Below are positions 24,449 to 32,227 of a stretch of 64,000 bases of DNA, in pieces. Every line of letters begins with the position of its first letter. Within the stretch, counting starts at the first letter, position 1. The stretch is from Patescibacteria group bacterium (GTDB lineage Bacteria > Patescibacteria > Paceibacteria > Paceibacterales > UBA10102): contig JANBVJ010000003.1 of the NCBI GenBank assembly GCA_024239055.1, forward strand, positions 1 through 64,000. The letters are read 5' to 3'. The position numbers and the translations under genes are program-made. The notes beneath the pieces were generated by a model. That model was not told the origin of the DNA, ran no database searches, and was given only the letters and a program-made list of their open reading frames with translations.

Positions 24449-25156
24449 TTGGGAGTCGCCTCATTCTTAATAAAAAGTTTTTTGGGGGTAATAATTCTCA
24501 TAATTATAATTGTAGCACTTGGAACAGTTGGAACATCATTGATAGGTGCATTAGCAGTTGATACTTCTGATGACTTTGAATCAATCATAGAACTACTAAC
24601 AAAAGGTTCGCAACCGAAACCGAAACCTACAGCAAGTGAGTTGTTATGTGATCTAAAACTAATAGTACATGCAGAGTATGATCAAACTCTTCCATTAAGC
24701 GATTTCTTTATTAGAATTATTTCATCAGGAAATGTAGATGCAATTCACGATTCAGCAAAAGAATACCAATGGAGAGACTGTCATCAATCAACTGAGGTTC
24801 CAATTGCATCATTACTTGACTTTTCTATAGGGGATGGACAACCATTGTCATTGTTTCCAGTTTTCATAGGTGAAGGCGAAGCAGTAATTACAGAAATTGT
24901 TCTATTAGATCCAAATACAGGACTTACAATTGATAAAAGTAACGATAGGACTTTACGTAGAAGTATAGATCTTCCAGCAGGAATAGCGATAAATCTTCCT
25001 CTGGATTTGACTCAGACCTATATAATAAAAAATATTCCTCACAGGGATTATGAATTACAGATTTTCTTTCCAGATCATGAGATAAACAGAATGGGTAAAG
25101 GACAACCATTCATAGATGAGGTTTGTGAGTTCACAAAAATGACATGTTTCAATTGA
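24449..25156 (+). CDS. Anchored exported protein, paralogue A
   Basis: TTG 24449. Signal anchor at about residues 8-36, then a ~195-residue outside domain with LLCDLKLIVHAEYDQTLPLS near 65 and a C-terminal PHRDYELQIFF ... PFIDEVCEFTKMTC. The same framework is found in the next gene, so the pair arose by tandem duplication. Conserved Cys pairs suggest disulfides. Confidence 0.65.
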   Translation: MGVASFLIKSFLGVIILIIIIVALGTVGTSLIGALAVDTSDDFESIIELLTKGSQPKPKPTASELLCDLKLIVHAEYDQTLPLSDFFIRIISSGNVDAIHDSAKEYQWRDCHQSTEVPIASLLDFSIGDGQPLSLFPVFIGEGEAVITEIVLLDPNTGLTIDKSNDRTLRRSIDLPAGIAINLPLDLTQTYIIKNIPHRDYELQIFFPDHEINRMGKGQPFIDEVCEFTKMTCFN

Positions 25157-25177
25157 CAGGAGTAAATAGGTGATATA

Positions 25178-25843
25178 ATGGGAGCAGGAGGAACAATAAT
25201 CGGACTTTTGATTCTGATTATTATAGTTGTAATAGCATGGGGATATATTCAAAATTTCATAGTAGAGATTCTTCTTACAGGGGATAGACTAGGTACTGCA
25301 ATTTTTACTTCGGAGGAATTAGAGGCAACACCTACATCTGAGGAAATGGTTTGTGATCTAAGAGTTACAGTTTTTGCTACAGTTGATGAACGGTTTCCGT
25401 TTGATGTCTTTGTAAGGGTTCCAGATAGTTCAGGAGAAGTAAAAAGATATTTCTGGACTGACTGTTCACCAGCAAAGGCAACATCATTGTTTTCATTGTT
25501 AGATATTTCTGAAAACCTAAATGAAGCACTTGGGAATCTAGGTCAACTAGCATTTTTCAGTGAAGAAGATGTAATTACAGTGAACATTAGATTAACCGAT
25601 CCAAAGACAGGTGACATCATTGATAAATTCAACAGGGGAAATCTTGAAAAACAAATCGGTGATTTACAAAACAAAAACACACCATTTGATATTCAACAGC
25701 AATTTTTCATTCCTAATGTTCCTCATAGAGATTACGATCTTGAGATTTTCTATGGTAGAGCAATAAACGAACTACCTATAGGAACACCATTTGTTGATGA
25801 AGTATGTCAGTTCACAAAGACAACATGCCTAGTTATTAGATAG
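25178..25843 (+). CDS. Anchored exported protein, paralogue B
   Basis: ATG 25178 after a GGAGTAAATAGG leader. Signal anchor at about 6-30, then EMVCDLRVTVFATVDERFPF and the C-terminal PHRDYDLEIFY ... PFVDEVCQFTKTTC shared with paralogue A; the middle has diverged. Likely paired subunits on the particle or cell surface. Confidence 0.65.
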   Translation: MGAGGTIIGLLILIIIVVIAWGYIQNFIVEILLTGDRLGTAIFTSEELEATPTSEEMVCDLRVTVFATVDERFPFDVFVRVPDSSGEVKRYFWTDCSPAKATSLFSLLDISENLNEALGNLGQLAFFSEEDVITVNIRLTDPKTGDIIDKFNRGNLEKQIGDLQNKNTPFDIQQQFFIPNVPHRDYDLEIFYGRAINELPIGTPFVDEVCQFTKTTCLVIR

Positions 25844-25854
25844 AGATCTGAAAA

Positions 25855-25888
25855 ACGCTTTTATTCTCAGTGTTTTATTTCTAATTCT
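25855..25888 (+). promoter_or_regulatory. TATA-like promoter, probably leaderless
   Basis: CTTTTATTC at about 25857-25865 is about 28 nt before the ATG at 25889 and no ribosome site lies between. This fits a leaderless archaeal transcript. Confidence 0.45.
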
Positions 25889-26080
25889 ATGACGATGCAA
25901 GAGAAAGACGACTACAAGTTCAAGGAATTACACTGTGATAACTGTGATAAATACATGGGATACATCAATGCAATACATCAATCGTTTCCTCATGATTTCT
26001 TTTGTACATTAAAGTGTCTAGAAGATTGGGCTACGAAGAACAAGATTAAAAATATTAAGATGGAAAAACTCAAAAAATGA
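25889..26080 (+). CDS. Zinc-finger mini-protein (63 aa)
   Basis: CDNCDKYMGY near residue 16 and FFCTLKCLEDW near 38 give a C-x2-C ... C-x3-C site of the MYM/TRASH-like type. Basic C-terminus. First gene of a three-gene zinc-protein set. Confidence 0.6.
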   Translation: MTMQEKDDYKFKELHCDNCDKYMGYINAIHQSFPHDFFCTLKCLEDWATKNKIKNIKMEKLKK

Positions 26081-26087
26081 ATGAATA

Positions 26088-26681
26088 ATGGATTCTTGTC
26101 AATATGTTAACGTATTCAAAGCAATAGATGATAAAGGAACTCAGAGTGAAAAGAGACAAAAATGTGGTCTTAGAATTAGTTTAAGAACTGTTGAGTTCAG
26201 ACATCCCGAATACAAAGATCTATCAAAAGAGTTTATTCTATGTGAAACTCATTACAGAGAGGTTTTTGGTGTAATTGAAGATGAAGAACGTCAGGCTTGG
26301 AGATTTAAAGAAAATGCATTTTACAGATACAAGGGTGATTTTGCAAAGGCAAAAAACTTAATGGAAACAGGAGTTGGTTATTTTAACGCAGTTGAATACA
26401 AGGGAAATCATTATCGAAAAGTTGAAGATGCAATAAGAAATTGGATGAATATTAGAAAAAACAAATGCAGATTGGAATTATGTAATACAGATCTCAGATC
26501 AGTGAGAAAAGTATTCTCTGTTAGAGCATTTGCTCCAAGTGGAAGAGATTATAAAATGATGTATTTTTGCTGTGAAAATCACTGGAAAAGAAAAATGTAC
26601 GCAGTTGAACCAAAAAAACAGGAGGATAATAAAGTAAAACCAATGACACTAGATGATTATCAGGAAGAAATCAAAGCATGA
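26088..26681 (+). CDS. Cys/His-rich hypothetical protein (197 aa)
   Basis: Two Cys/His clusters: C-x18-20-C...CETHY in the first 60 residues and CRLELC ... YFCCENHW near 125-165. They are spaced alike, suggesting an internal duplication of a C-C-C-H zinc site. Function unknown. Ends in ATGA overlap with the next gene. Confidence 0.6.
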   Translation: MDSCQYVNVFKAIDDKGTQSEKRQKCGLRISLRTVEFRHPEYKDLSKEFILCETHYREVFGVIEDEERQAWRFKENAFYRYKGDFAKAKNLMETGVGYFNAVEYKGNHYRKVEDAIRNWMNIRKNKCRLELCNTDLRSVRKVFSVRAFAPSGRDYKMMYFCCENHWKRKMYAVEPKKQEDNKVKPMTLDDYQEEIKA

Positions 26682-27154
26682 CAAAAAAAGTACAGACCTA
26701 TAGATGTGTTATGGGAGACTTTCCTCCAAACAAAATAAAATACCTACAAGCAATTTCAAGCAGAAAACTCGGAACTTGGATAGGTCACTGTGAAGGAGAT
26801 GAATTACATGAAGAACATCTTGTAATGATTAAAAATCAACAGGATTGGTTCATAAAATATTCAAAAACAAACATCTTCGCTACCAGATGGGAAGAGATCA
26901 ATAAATTGACTTCAAAAAGATTGTTCCCAAGACAAAAAAAATTGAGATGTCCAGTAGGGAAAGTACCAATGAATTTGCAAAAAAAACCCACAGATCTAAT
27001 TAATTTAAAAAATACAGAAATCTACAAATGTACAGGTAATTTTCAAGGAAAAGGTCACAAAGAACATCTAGTTAGAATACAACATGGCGCACTAGAAGTC
27101 AAGATAAATAAAAAAGAGTTGGGTGTTCTGATCGTTACAATTCAATCAGAATAG
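26678..27154 (+). CDS. Duplicated Cys/His-domain protein (158 aa)
   Basis: Two related units: YRCVMGDF...GHCEGDELHEEHLVMI (about 8-50) and YKCTGNFQGKGHKEHLVRIQ (about 115-135). Each has a Cys start and an H-x-E-H-L-V end. Basic linker between them. Repeated zinc-binding modules acting on nucleic acid would fit, but this is inference. Confidence 0.6.
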   Translation: MTKKVQTYRCVMGDFPPNKIKYLQAISSRKLGTWIGHCEGDELHEEHLVMIKNQQDWFIKYSKTNIFATRWEEINKLTSKRLFPRQKKLRCPVGKVPMNLQKKPTDLINLKNTEIYKCTGNFQGKGHKEHLVRIQHGALEVKINKKELGVLIVTIQSE

Positions 27155-27518
27155 ATTATCTTCGTCTTTTTCTAGCACTTTTTCGTGCAGATGCTTTTCG
27201 TTTAGCCTTTTTCGCTTTTCGAGTTCTAGCACCTTTTTTTCCTGCCTTTACTCTAGAGGCATGAGATTGTTTAGCCATTGATCTAAAATGGGTTAACATT
27301 CAGTACAAAACAGTAGTAAGTCGATCAAAACTGACCAAAACAAAAACATTTATCAATAAAATTAGTTTAAACTTTTTGATAATCGGACAAATCTCTTTAG
27401 GGGAAACTGAGGCGATGCGATTATTCCAACTTGAGAGATGGAGAAATCCACTCCCAAGTTGAAAAAAGTTCAGCGATCATCTTTAAAACGTTCCTAAATC
27501 ATGCAATTTTAGAATATA
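27155..27518. other. 364-bp gap holding a minus-strand gene and leader sequences
   Basis: Besides the minus-strand basic gene (27156-27278), the stretch has CAACTTG/CAAGTTG arms at 27427-27433 and 27455-27461. It is otherwise AT-rich, with possible TATA sequences for the tagged-gene operon. No plus-strand gene is seen. Confidence 0.5.
27156..27278 (-). CDS. Extremely basic 40-aa protein, protamine- or histone-tail-like
   Basis: On the minus strand ATG (27278) to TAA encodes MAKQSHASRVKAGKKGARTR and then a run of Lys, Arg, Ala and Ser ending in KRRR; more than half the residues are Lys or Arg, with no acidic residue. It is convergent with the zinc-protein operon and stops directly after its last gene. 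A DNA- or RNA-condensing role is the natural inference, comparable to protamine-like or H1-tail peptides used in particles. Confidence 0.6.
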   Translation of the reverse strand: MAKQSHASRVKAGKKGARTRKAKKAKRKASARKSARKRRR

Positions 27519-28283
27519 ATGGTAAAGGGATTCAAAGACTCTAAAGGTAATTTTCATCCAACAGGTTCCTCTAAAGAGGAATTTGGAATTCCAAGAAGAA
27601 GATCAACAAAAAGACGATCTGTAGAAACTGGAGTTGGAAGAACTCTAGAAATCCAGATGCGTAGAACCCAAAAAAAATTTCCAAATGACAACCCACAACC
27701 AGATCCAATTGGAAATATTTCTTCAACAGAGAGATGGTTAGCAGAAAAAGAAGTTGATTCAATGATAGATGAAGTAGGCTTTGATGACAATCTGTTTGAA
27801 TTTGAAAATAAACAAGAGTGGTGGATCTTTGACAAGTTTGAAGATGCAAAAGAAAAAGCAATTGATCAAGAAAGAAATCTTTTAGAAACTGAGGAATCAA
27901 TTGTCAGTGACCTTGCACAAAGATTTCCCAATGAAGATTTTGTTTTCATTACTGAAACAGATAAGAGAATTATTGCTAATGAAGATGCAGATAGTATTGC
28001 AAGGAACGATGGCTTGTCAGATTCTCAACGAGACAAACTTACAGATGAGATTGCAGAAAAATTAGAATCAAATCCAGTAGATTATTTTGTTAATGAACGA
28101 GGAACGCACACAACAGAAAATCTTCTAAATGAAAGTTTCATTAGAAAAGATATTGATAAGATGGCAGAATTTGTAGTGAAAACAGATGGTGTTGGTCATA
28201 CACTTGCTAGTTATGATGGTAATGAAAAGATTGTAAAGGACAAGAAGGGCGATGAACGACTGTATTTGTATAGAGCAAACTGA
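27519..28283 (+). CDS. Tagged protein 5: phage-type domain (254 aa)
   Basis: Tag MVKGFKDSKGNFHPTGSSKE, with extra RRRSTKRRS after it. The C-terminal third (about 185-250) has PVDYFVNERGTHTTENLL ... DIDKMAEFVVKTDGVGHTLAS, then YDGNE and YLYRAN. I recognise this D-G-x-G-H-x-L-A-x-Y-D-G-x-E ending from uncharacterised phage proteins. Activity unknown. First gene of a ten-member tagged block. Confidence 0.6.
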   Translation: MVKGFKDSKGNFHPTGSSKEEFGIPRRRSTKRRSVETGVGRTLEIQMRRTQKKFPNDNPQPDPIGNISSTERWLAEKEVDSMIDEVGFDDNLFEFENKQEWWIFDKFEDAKEKAIDQERNLLETEESIVSDLAQRFPNEDFVFITETDKRIIANEDADSIARNDGLSDSQRDKLTDEIAEKLESNPVDYFVNERGTHTTENLLNESFIRKDIDKMAEFVVKTDGVGHTLASYDGNEKIVKDKKGDERLYLYRAN

Positions 28284-28284
28284 C

Positions 28285-28602
28285 ATGGTTAAGGGTTTTA
28301 AAGACCGTAAAGGTCGTTTCAGACTTTTAGGAAGAAAAAAAGGCAAGTCTGGAAAAGAAAAATCATTAGAGATTCAAAGAAGTGAATTTAGTCCAGTTGA
28401 TGTAGCAACTGCAAGGGGAGTAGACTTTGCATTAATGAAAGGAAGGTTACGAGGAAGTAAGAAAGATGCTTTATCAAATGTAGAATTAACATTTGAAACA
28501 CAGATACAAGCAGGAGTTCCAACGGAACTTGCAAAAGTAGAAAGAAAGATTGCACTTAATGAAGTCAAAAGAGAATTTGGAGTTAGTGAAATAGATGGCT
28601 AA
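28285..28602 (+). CDS. Tagged protein 6 (105 aa)
   Basis: ATG 28285 chosen because it starts the tag (MVKGFKDRKGRFRLLGRKKG, then KSGKEKSLE); an upstream ATG at 28252 is within the previous gene. The P-T-G of the tag is replaced by L-L-G. The body (about 40-105) is helical. No family recognised. Confidence 0.6.
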   Translation: MVKGFKDRKGRFRLLGRKKGKSGKEKSLEIQRSEFSPVDVATARGVDFALMKGRLRGSKKDALSNVELTFETQIQAGVPTELAKVERKIALNEVKREFGVSEIDG

Positions 28603-29194
28603 GGGATTCACTGACGACAAGGGAAAATTCAGACCGACAGGAAATAATGGTGGACAAAGTTCTAGAGAAAAATCTATTGAAACAGAAGGTGTTCCTCTAG
28701 AAGAACTTGGAAAAGGAACCGTTGCTCTAAACGTTGATGATCCATTAGCAGAATCTAAAACAAAAAGAAGAAAACAAGCAATGATTCTAAAATTGGATGA
28801 TACTGAGGCAATTATTACTAAACCAGAAATAGAGTGGATGAGAAAATGGTTGAACAATTCATTTGGAAGTGGAACTGATGTTACTGATCAAGAATTTATT
28901 GATGTAGTAAGAGAAAAAGTTCCAGAAAATCCAGAGGGATTCAGAATTACTCCCGAACAAACAACTCAAGGAATAGAGTTTCTAAGAAAGGCTACAAGAA
29001 GATCACCTAACAAAGATAGATTTGGAGAAAGGGAGAGAGACATTATTGAAAACTTTAAAGAATTTAGAATAATTGATTGGTTCGATGCAAATCCAAATGT
29101 AACATTTTTCGTACCATTGTGGCGAGTTGAATCAGATGACGGTGACACATTCGAATATTATTTCTCTGGTGGGGAAGTGAACATAACTGGCTAG
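28595..29194 (+). CDS. Tagged protein 7 (199 aa)
   Basis: Tag MAKGFTDDKGKFRPTGNNGG, QSSREKSIETEG. The body has EIEWMRKWLNNSFG, EGFRITPEQTTQGIEFLRKA and FGERERDIIENFKEFRIIDW, ending VTFFVPLWRVESDDGDTFEY and a Gly-rich tail. It looks like a compact phage-type domain, but I cannot name it. Overlaps its upstream neighbour by 8 nt. Confidence 0.6.
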   Translation: MAKGFTDDKGKFRPTGNNGGQSSREKSIETEGVPLEELGKGTVALNVDDPLAESKTKRRKQAMILKLDDTEAIITKPEIEWMRKWLNNSFGSGTDVTDQEFIDVVREKVPENPEGFRITPEQTTQGIEFLRKATRRSPNKDRFGERERDIIENFKEFRIIDWFDANPNVTFFVPLWRVESDDGDTFEYYFSGGEVNITG

Positions 29195-29465
29195 TGGATT
29201 TATGAAAGATGGAAAGTTTATTCCAACAGGTAGAAGATTCAAGAAAGGATCCAAAGTTCAATCTGTAATAGTAAACAAGAATGACTTTACTGAAAGAAAA
29301 GCAAGAGACAAAGTAAAAGAACTAGGTTTCAAATCTTCAAAGGTTGATAGAACAGCAAATACATTTCGATTCAGACAAATTGATCCATCTAAATGTAAAC
29401 AAGGACAGTTTGCTACAATACCAATTACAAACGGAGTACAAGCAGTAATCTGTGAACCGATATGA
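29187..29465 (+). CDS. Tagged protein 8, apparent CTG start
   Basis: ATG 29202 gives MKDGKFIPTGRRFKKGSK, which is a tag missing its first five residues. Reading from CTG 29187 gives (M)ASGFMKDGKFIPTG, restoring the full tag, with GGTGGGGA 11 nt upstream as ribosome site. The rest (about 30-92) is small and basic and ends ITNGVQAVICEPI. Either CTG starts this gene or a recent ATG-to-CTG change has shortened the tag. Confidence 0.55.
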   Translation: MASGFMKDGKFIPTGRRFKKGSKVQSVIVNKNDFTERKARDKVKELGFKSSKVDRTANTFRFRQIDPSKCKQGQFATIPITNGVQAVICEPI

Positions 29466-29848
29466 CTAGAGGTTTCAAAGATCAAAGTGGAAGTTTTCAT
29501 CCAACAAACAGAAACAATGCAGGACAAAGTTCTAGAGAAAAATCTGTTGAACCAGAAGGTATGAAAATGAAACATGGAGTATGCGAAGCATTTTTAGAAA
29601 ATCCACCAAGTCATAGAGGAGACGATAAAGAACACACAAATCAAGTTATGTACTCACTTGGCGATGAGAATTGTGCAAGTGTATTAACCGATGAAGAATT
29701 TTCAATGTTGCTTACAGATGATCAAGTTGCAAATACTTTTTCACCGATTGGGGAAACTGCCAAAAAATGGGAGGAGGATGAAAAGTTTCGTGCAAAAATT
29801 ATAGATCGTACACAGGAATTAATTAAGGAAAAAGAAAAAAATGGCTAA
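29462..29848 (+). CDS. Tagged protein 9 (128 aa)
   Basis: Tag MTRGFKDQSGSFHPTNRNNA, GQSSREKSVEPEG; the DNA for GQSSREKS is nearly identical to that in protein 7, pointing to recombination between tags. The body is acidic and helical, with VMYSLGDENCASVLTDEEFS. Overlaps the previous gene as ATGA. Confidence 0.6.
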   Translation: MTRGFKDQSGSFHPTNRNNAGQSSREKSVEPEGMKMKHGVCEAFLENPPSHRGDDKEHTNQVMYSLGDENCASVLTDEEFSMLLTDDQVANTFSPIGETAKKWEEDEKFRAKIIDRTQELIKEKEKNG

Positions 29849-30293
29849 AGGTTTCAAAGACTCTAAAGGAAATTTTCGACCAACTAGAAGTAATGGTAGA
29901 AAATCTTCAAGAAAGAAAACAACAACTACAGGAGGAATTGAACCTAGAGAACCATTTGCAATAAGAGAAAGAGTCAGACTGTTAAGTGAAGATGAGTTGT
30001 CAAGAGACTTTTCTTTTAATGAATTAGAACAAGCAAGATCTGAAATTGATGATCTTCTAAAAAATAGATATTTTGATTTGAATCCAGACAGTGATTTCTT
30101 TAGTGAGACAGTAGCATTTGATTATGCAGAAGAACAAGGTAGTAATTTAGATCCTGATTTTGATATTCTACTCACTGAGTTAAGAAAAGTAAACAGAGCA
30201 AGTACAAACAAAGTATTACGAGGTTTAGGAGGCGCACAAATTACAGATCCTGAACCAACAGGATTTCCAGAAGTAGATGAGATGATGCGTTAA
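29841..30293 (+). CDS. Tagged protein 10 (150 aa)
   Basis: Tag MAKGFKDSKGNFRPTRSNGR, KSSRKKTTTTGG. The body is acidic (SEDELSRDFSFNELEQARSE, DLNPDSDFFSE) and ends in PTGFPEVDEMMR. No family recognised. The stop overlaps the next start (TAATG). Confidence 0.6.
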   Translation: MAKGFKDSKGNFRPTRSNGRKSSRKKTTTTGGIEPREPFAIRERVRLLSEDELSRDFSFNELEQARSEIDDLLKNRYFDLNPDSDFFSETVAFDYAEEQGSNLDPDFDILLTELRKVNRASTNKVLRGLGGAQITDPEPTGFPEVDEMMR

Positions 30294-30676
30294 TGGCTAA
30301 AGGTTTTAAAAAAAAAGGAAAATTCATTCCTACAGGTAACAAGAAAAAGAAATCATCAAAGTCAAAATCAACAGGAACGTTTGGAATTAAATTATTTAAA
30401 GAAAAAGAACCAGTGAGTGCAAGTAAAGTTACATCTAGAATTAAAGCAGATCTTAATGCAAGGAAAAACTTGAGAGAGAAAAACACAATGTTAGTATCAG
30501 AGATTGAGGATAATCCAGAATCAGAGTTTAACATTCCTAGACGACAGAAGATAAAAACAAATAATTCTGAAATCAAACGTTTAAACAAAGACATTAAGAA
30601 TAATTTCAAATCACTTAGTAAGGAACAGCAACAAAAACTTCCAGTTGAAGTACAGTCAAGATTGAGGACAGGATGA
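30293..30676 (+). CDS. Tagged protein 11, Lys-rich (127 aa)
   Basis: Tag MAKGFKKKGKFIPTGNKKKK, SSKSKSTGTFG: the tag is shortened by one residue and is the most basic copy. The body is a charged helix set (RIKADLNARKNLREKNTMLV, NNSEIKRLNKDIKNNFKSLS). Coiled coil likely. Ends at the start of the next gene. Confidence 0.6.
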   Translation: MAKGFKKKGKFIPTGNKKKKSSKSKSTGTFGIKLFKEKEPVSASKVTSRIKADLNARKNLREKNTMLVSEIEDNPESEFNIPRRQKIKTNNSEIKRLNKDIKNNFKSLSKEQQQKLPVEVQSRLRTG

Positions 30677-31338
30677 TGGCAAAGGGATTCAAAGACAATA
30701 AAGGAAAATTCAGACCAACAGGACAACCAGCAGGAAGGTCAAAGAAAGAAAAAACAATTGACACCACAAGTGGTACACTGATAACAGAAGGAATTTTCGA
30801 GTTTATTCCTAGAGAAACAGGAGTTTCTTTTGATACTGCAAGTGAAAGATTTATTGAATTTAGAGAAATGAATGAAGATTTGGAAGGATTTAGTTTTGAT
30901 CCAGTAATAAATCAGGGATTTGATTTCAACAATAATATTCAAGCAAAAGAGTTTCATGATCTGTTTGTAGAAGGAGGAGACGAAAATCCTGTATTTGTAA
31001 TTGGTGTTCAAAATCAGTTAGGAAAAAATCCAACTAGAGCAACTCAATCAGCATACGAGGAAGTAAAAAATGATGGAAGAAATCCATTGATTGGAGGTTC
31101 GATAGATGGATTGACAGGAGAACCACTTACAGATGTAGCATTTCCAGTTTCAGGAATTAACAGAGAGGAGGCATTTGAATTAGCAGATGAATATGCTCAA
31201 GATTCTATTGCAACAATATTCAATAGTGGTCAATTCAGAGTTGAAAATGTAAATCCAGAAGAACCATTCGTGACCTCAACTATAGAATCAATTTCTGCAT
31301 CAGAACTAATTGCAATGCAAAGGAAACCAAAACCATAG
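30676..31338 (+). CDS. Tagged protein 12 (220 aa)
   Basis: ATG 30676 (an ATG at 30673 is also possible). Tag MAKGFKDNKGKFRPTGQPAG, RSKKEKTIDTTSG. The body has GFDFNNNIQAKEFHDLFVEG, ENPVFVIGVQNQLGKNPTRA and an Asn/Gly-rich ISxIDGLTGEPLTDV segment. It appears globular; no family recognised. End of this sub-operon. Confidence 0.6.
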   Translation: MAKGFKDNKGKFRPTGQPAGRSKKEKTIDTTSGTLITEGIFEFIPRETGVSFDTASERFIEFREMNEDLEGFSFDPVINQGFDFNNNIQAKEFHDLFVEGGDENPVFVIGVQNQLGKNPTRATQSAYEEVKNDGRNPLIGGSIDGLTGEPLTDVAFPVSGINREEAFELADEYAQDSIATIFNSGQFRVENVNPEEPFVTSTIESISASELIAMQRKPKP

Positions 31339-31364
31339 AAAATTGTACGTTGAACAAAACTTAC

Positions 31365-31407
31365 AACTACTTATATACAAATTATTAGAGAATTAGGAGG
31401 AAGAGTA
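31365..31407 (+). promoter_or_regulatory. TATA box and AGGAGG site
   Basis: CTTATATACAAAT at 31370-31382 and AGGAGG at 31395-31400 precede the TTG at 31408. This suggests a new transcript with a short, ribosome-site-containing leader. Confidence 0.5.
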
Positions 31408-31518
31408 TTGAACCGAGCACGAATCTACATGTGTGGATTAGAGTATATTCCTATTTTTATCTGGACACGATACTGTGCTTACATGATACGAAACGAGTTG
31501 AGGTCAAATTATCAATAA
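31408..31518 (+). CDS. Small hydrophobic protein (36 aa)
   Basis: TTG 31408, 7 nt after AGGAGG. Begins MNRARIYMCGLEYIPIFIWT, a possible short membrane helix with basic ends. Its stop overlaps the next ATG (TAATG). Confidence 0.45.
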   Translation: MNRARIYMCGLEYIPIFIWTRYCAYMIRNELRSNYQ

Positions 31519-31712
31519 TGTATGGCGATCCAGAAAAGAGCAATATTAAGAATACATTCGTGCCTAATTGTACGAATGAAACATTTTCAGTAAACAATCT
31601 TGTATTTATGCTCAAGCAAGGATTTGTCAAATTGAGTATGATTCCAGAGGATGTTAAGTTCAGGGTAGAGGCAGAAATCATCAAAAGACATCCAGAAATT
31701 AAGACCAAATAG
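31518..31712 (+). CDS. Hypothetical protein (64 aa)
   Basis: ATG 31518 overlaps the previous TAA; a longer frame from 31431 would read through the preceding gene in another frame. Body: NTFVPNCTNETFSVNNLVFM, then a helical charged end. No family recognised. Confidence 0.55.
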   Translation: MYGDPEKSNIKNTFVPNCTNETFSVNNLVFMLKQGFVKLSMIPEDVKFRVEAEIIKRHPEIKTK

Positions 31713-31768
31713 ATCGCAAAACCTCACACAATAACCTAATATCACTTGAATTGCCATTTTATTGCGTA

Positions 31769-32227
31769 TTGGCAAGAGGATTCAAAGATGAAACTGGTAA
31801 GTTTCATCCAACAGGGAACTCTGGTATCAAAAAAACTCCTACTCTCAAGTCTGTAAAAACAGAAGGAGTTAAGATGGAAAAATTAGAAACAGTAGAAAAA
31901 GAAGAACCAAAATTAGAAATTGATAGAATTAGAGCAAAATTATCTGAGAATCAAATTGAAGAATGGGAAGATGTAGCAAGGTCAGAAGTTATTGATGTAA
32001 AACAAGAACATGTTGATGGAATGCCTGTTCTAACTGTTTTATTCCAGAATGGTGATGAATGGTTTGAGTTTGATCAGGTCAAACATCAGGAGAGGTTCAT
32101 TGACAATAATGAATTAACAAAAAGTGATGCAGTTGGCAAATTTATCAAAGTAGATCATCCAATGATTGAAGGTTACATTAACTTAATCACTGGAAAATCA
32201 TTGTTTGAAACAAAGGAGAAAGTATAA
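31769..32227 (+). CDS. Tagged protein 13 (152 aa)
   Basis: TTG 31769 chosen over TTG 31751 because it gives the tag start MARGFKDETGKFHPTGNSG, IKKTPTLKSVKTEG. The body is acidic with NQIEEWEDVARSEVIDVKQE, VLTVLFQNGDEWFEFDQVKH, suggesting a small beta domain. TATA-like TTTTATTG lies just upstream. Confidence 0.6.
   Translation: MARGFKDETGKFHPTGNSGIKKTPTLKSVKTEGVKMEKLETVEKEEPKLEIDRIRAKLSENQIEEWEDVARSEVIDVKQEHVDGMPVLTVLFQNGDEWFEFDQVKHQERFIDNNELTKSDAVGKFIKVDHPMIEGYINLITGKSLFETKEKV

Noticed and set aside
23827..24588. 253-codon minus-strand frame
   Set aside because: Antisense to the tagged coiled-coil gene; Ser/Phe-rich low complexity produced by Lys/Glu codons on the other strand.
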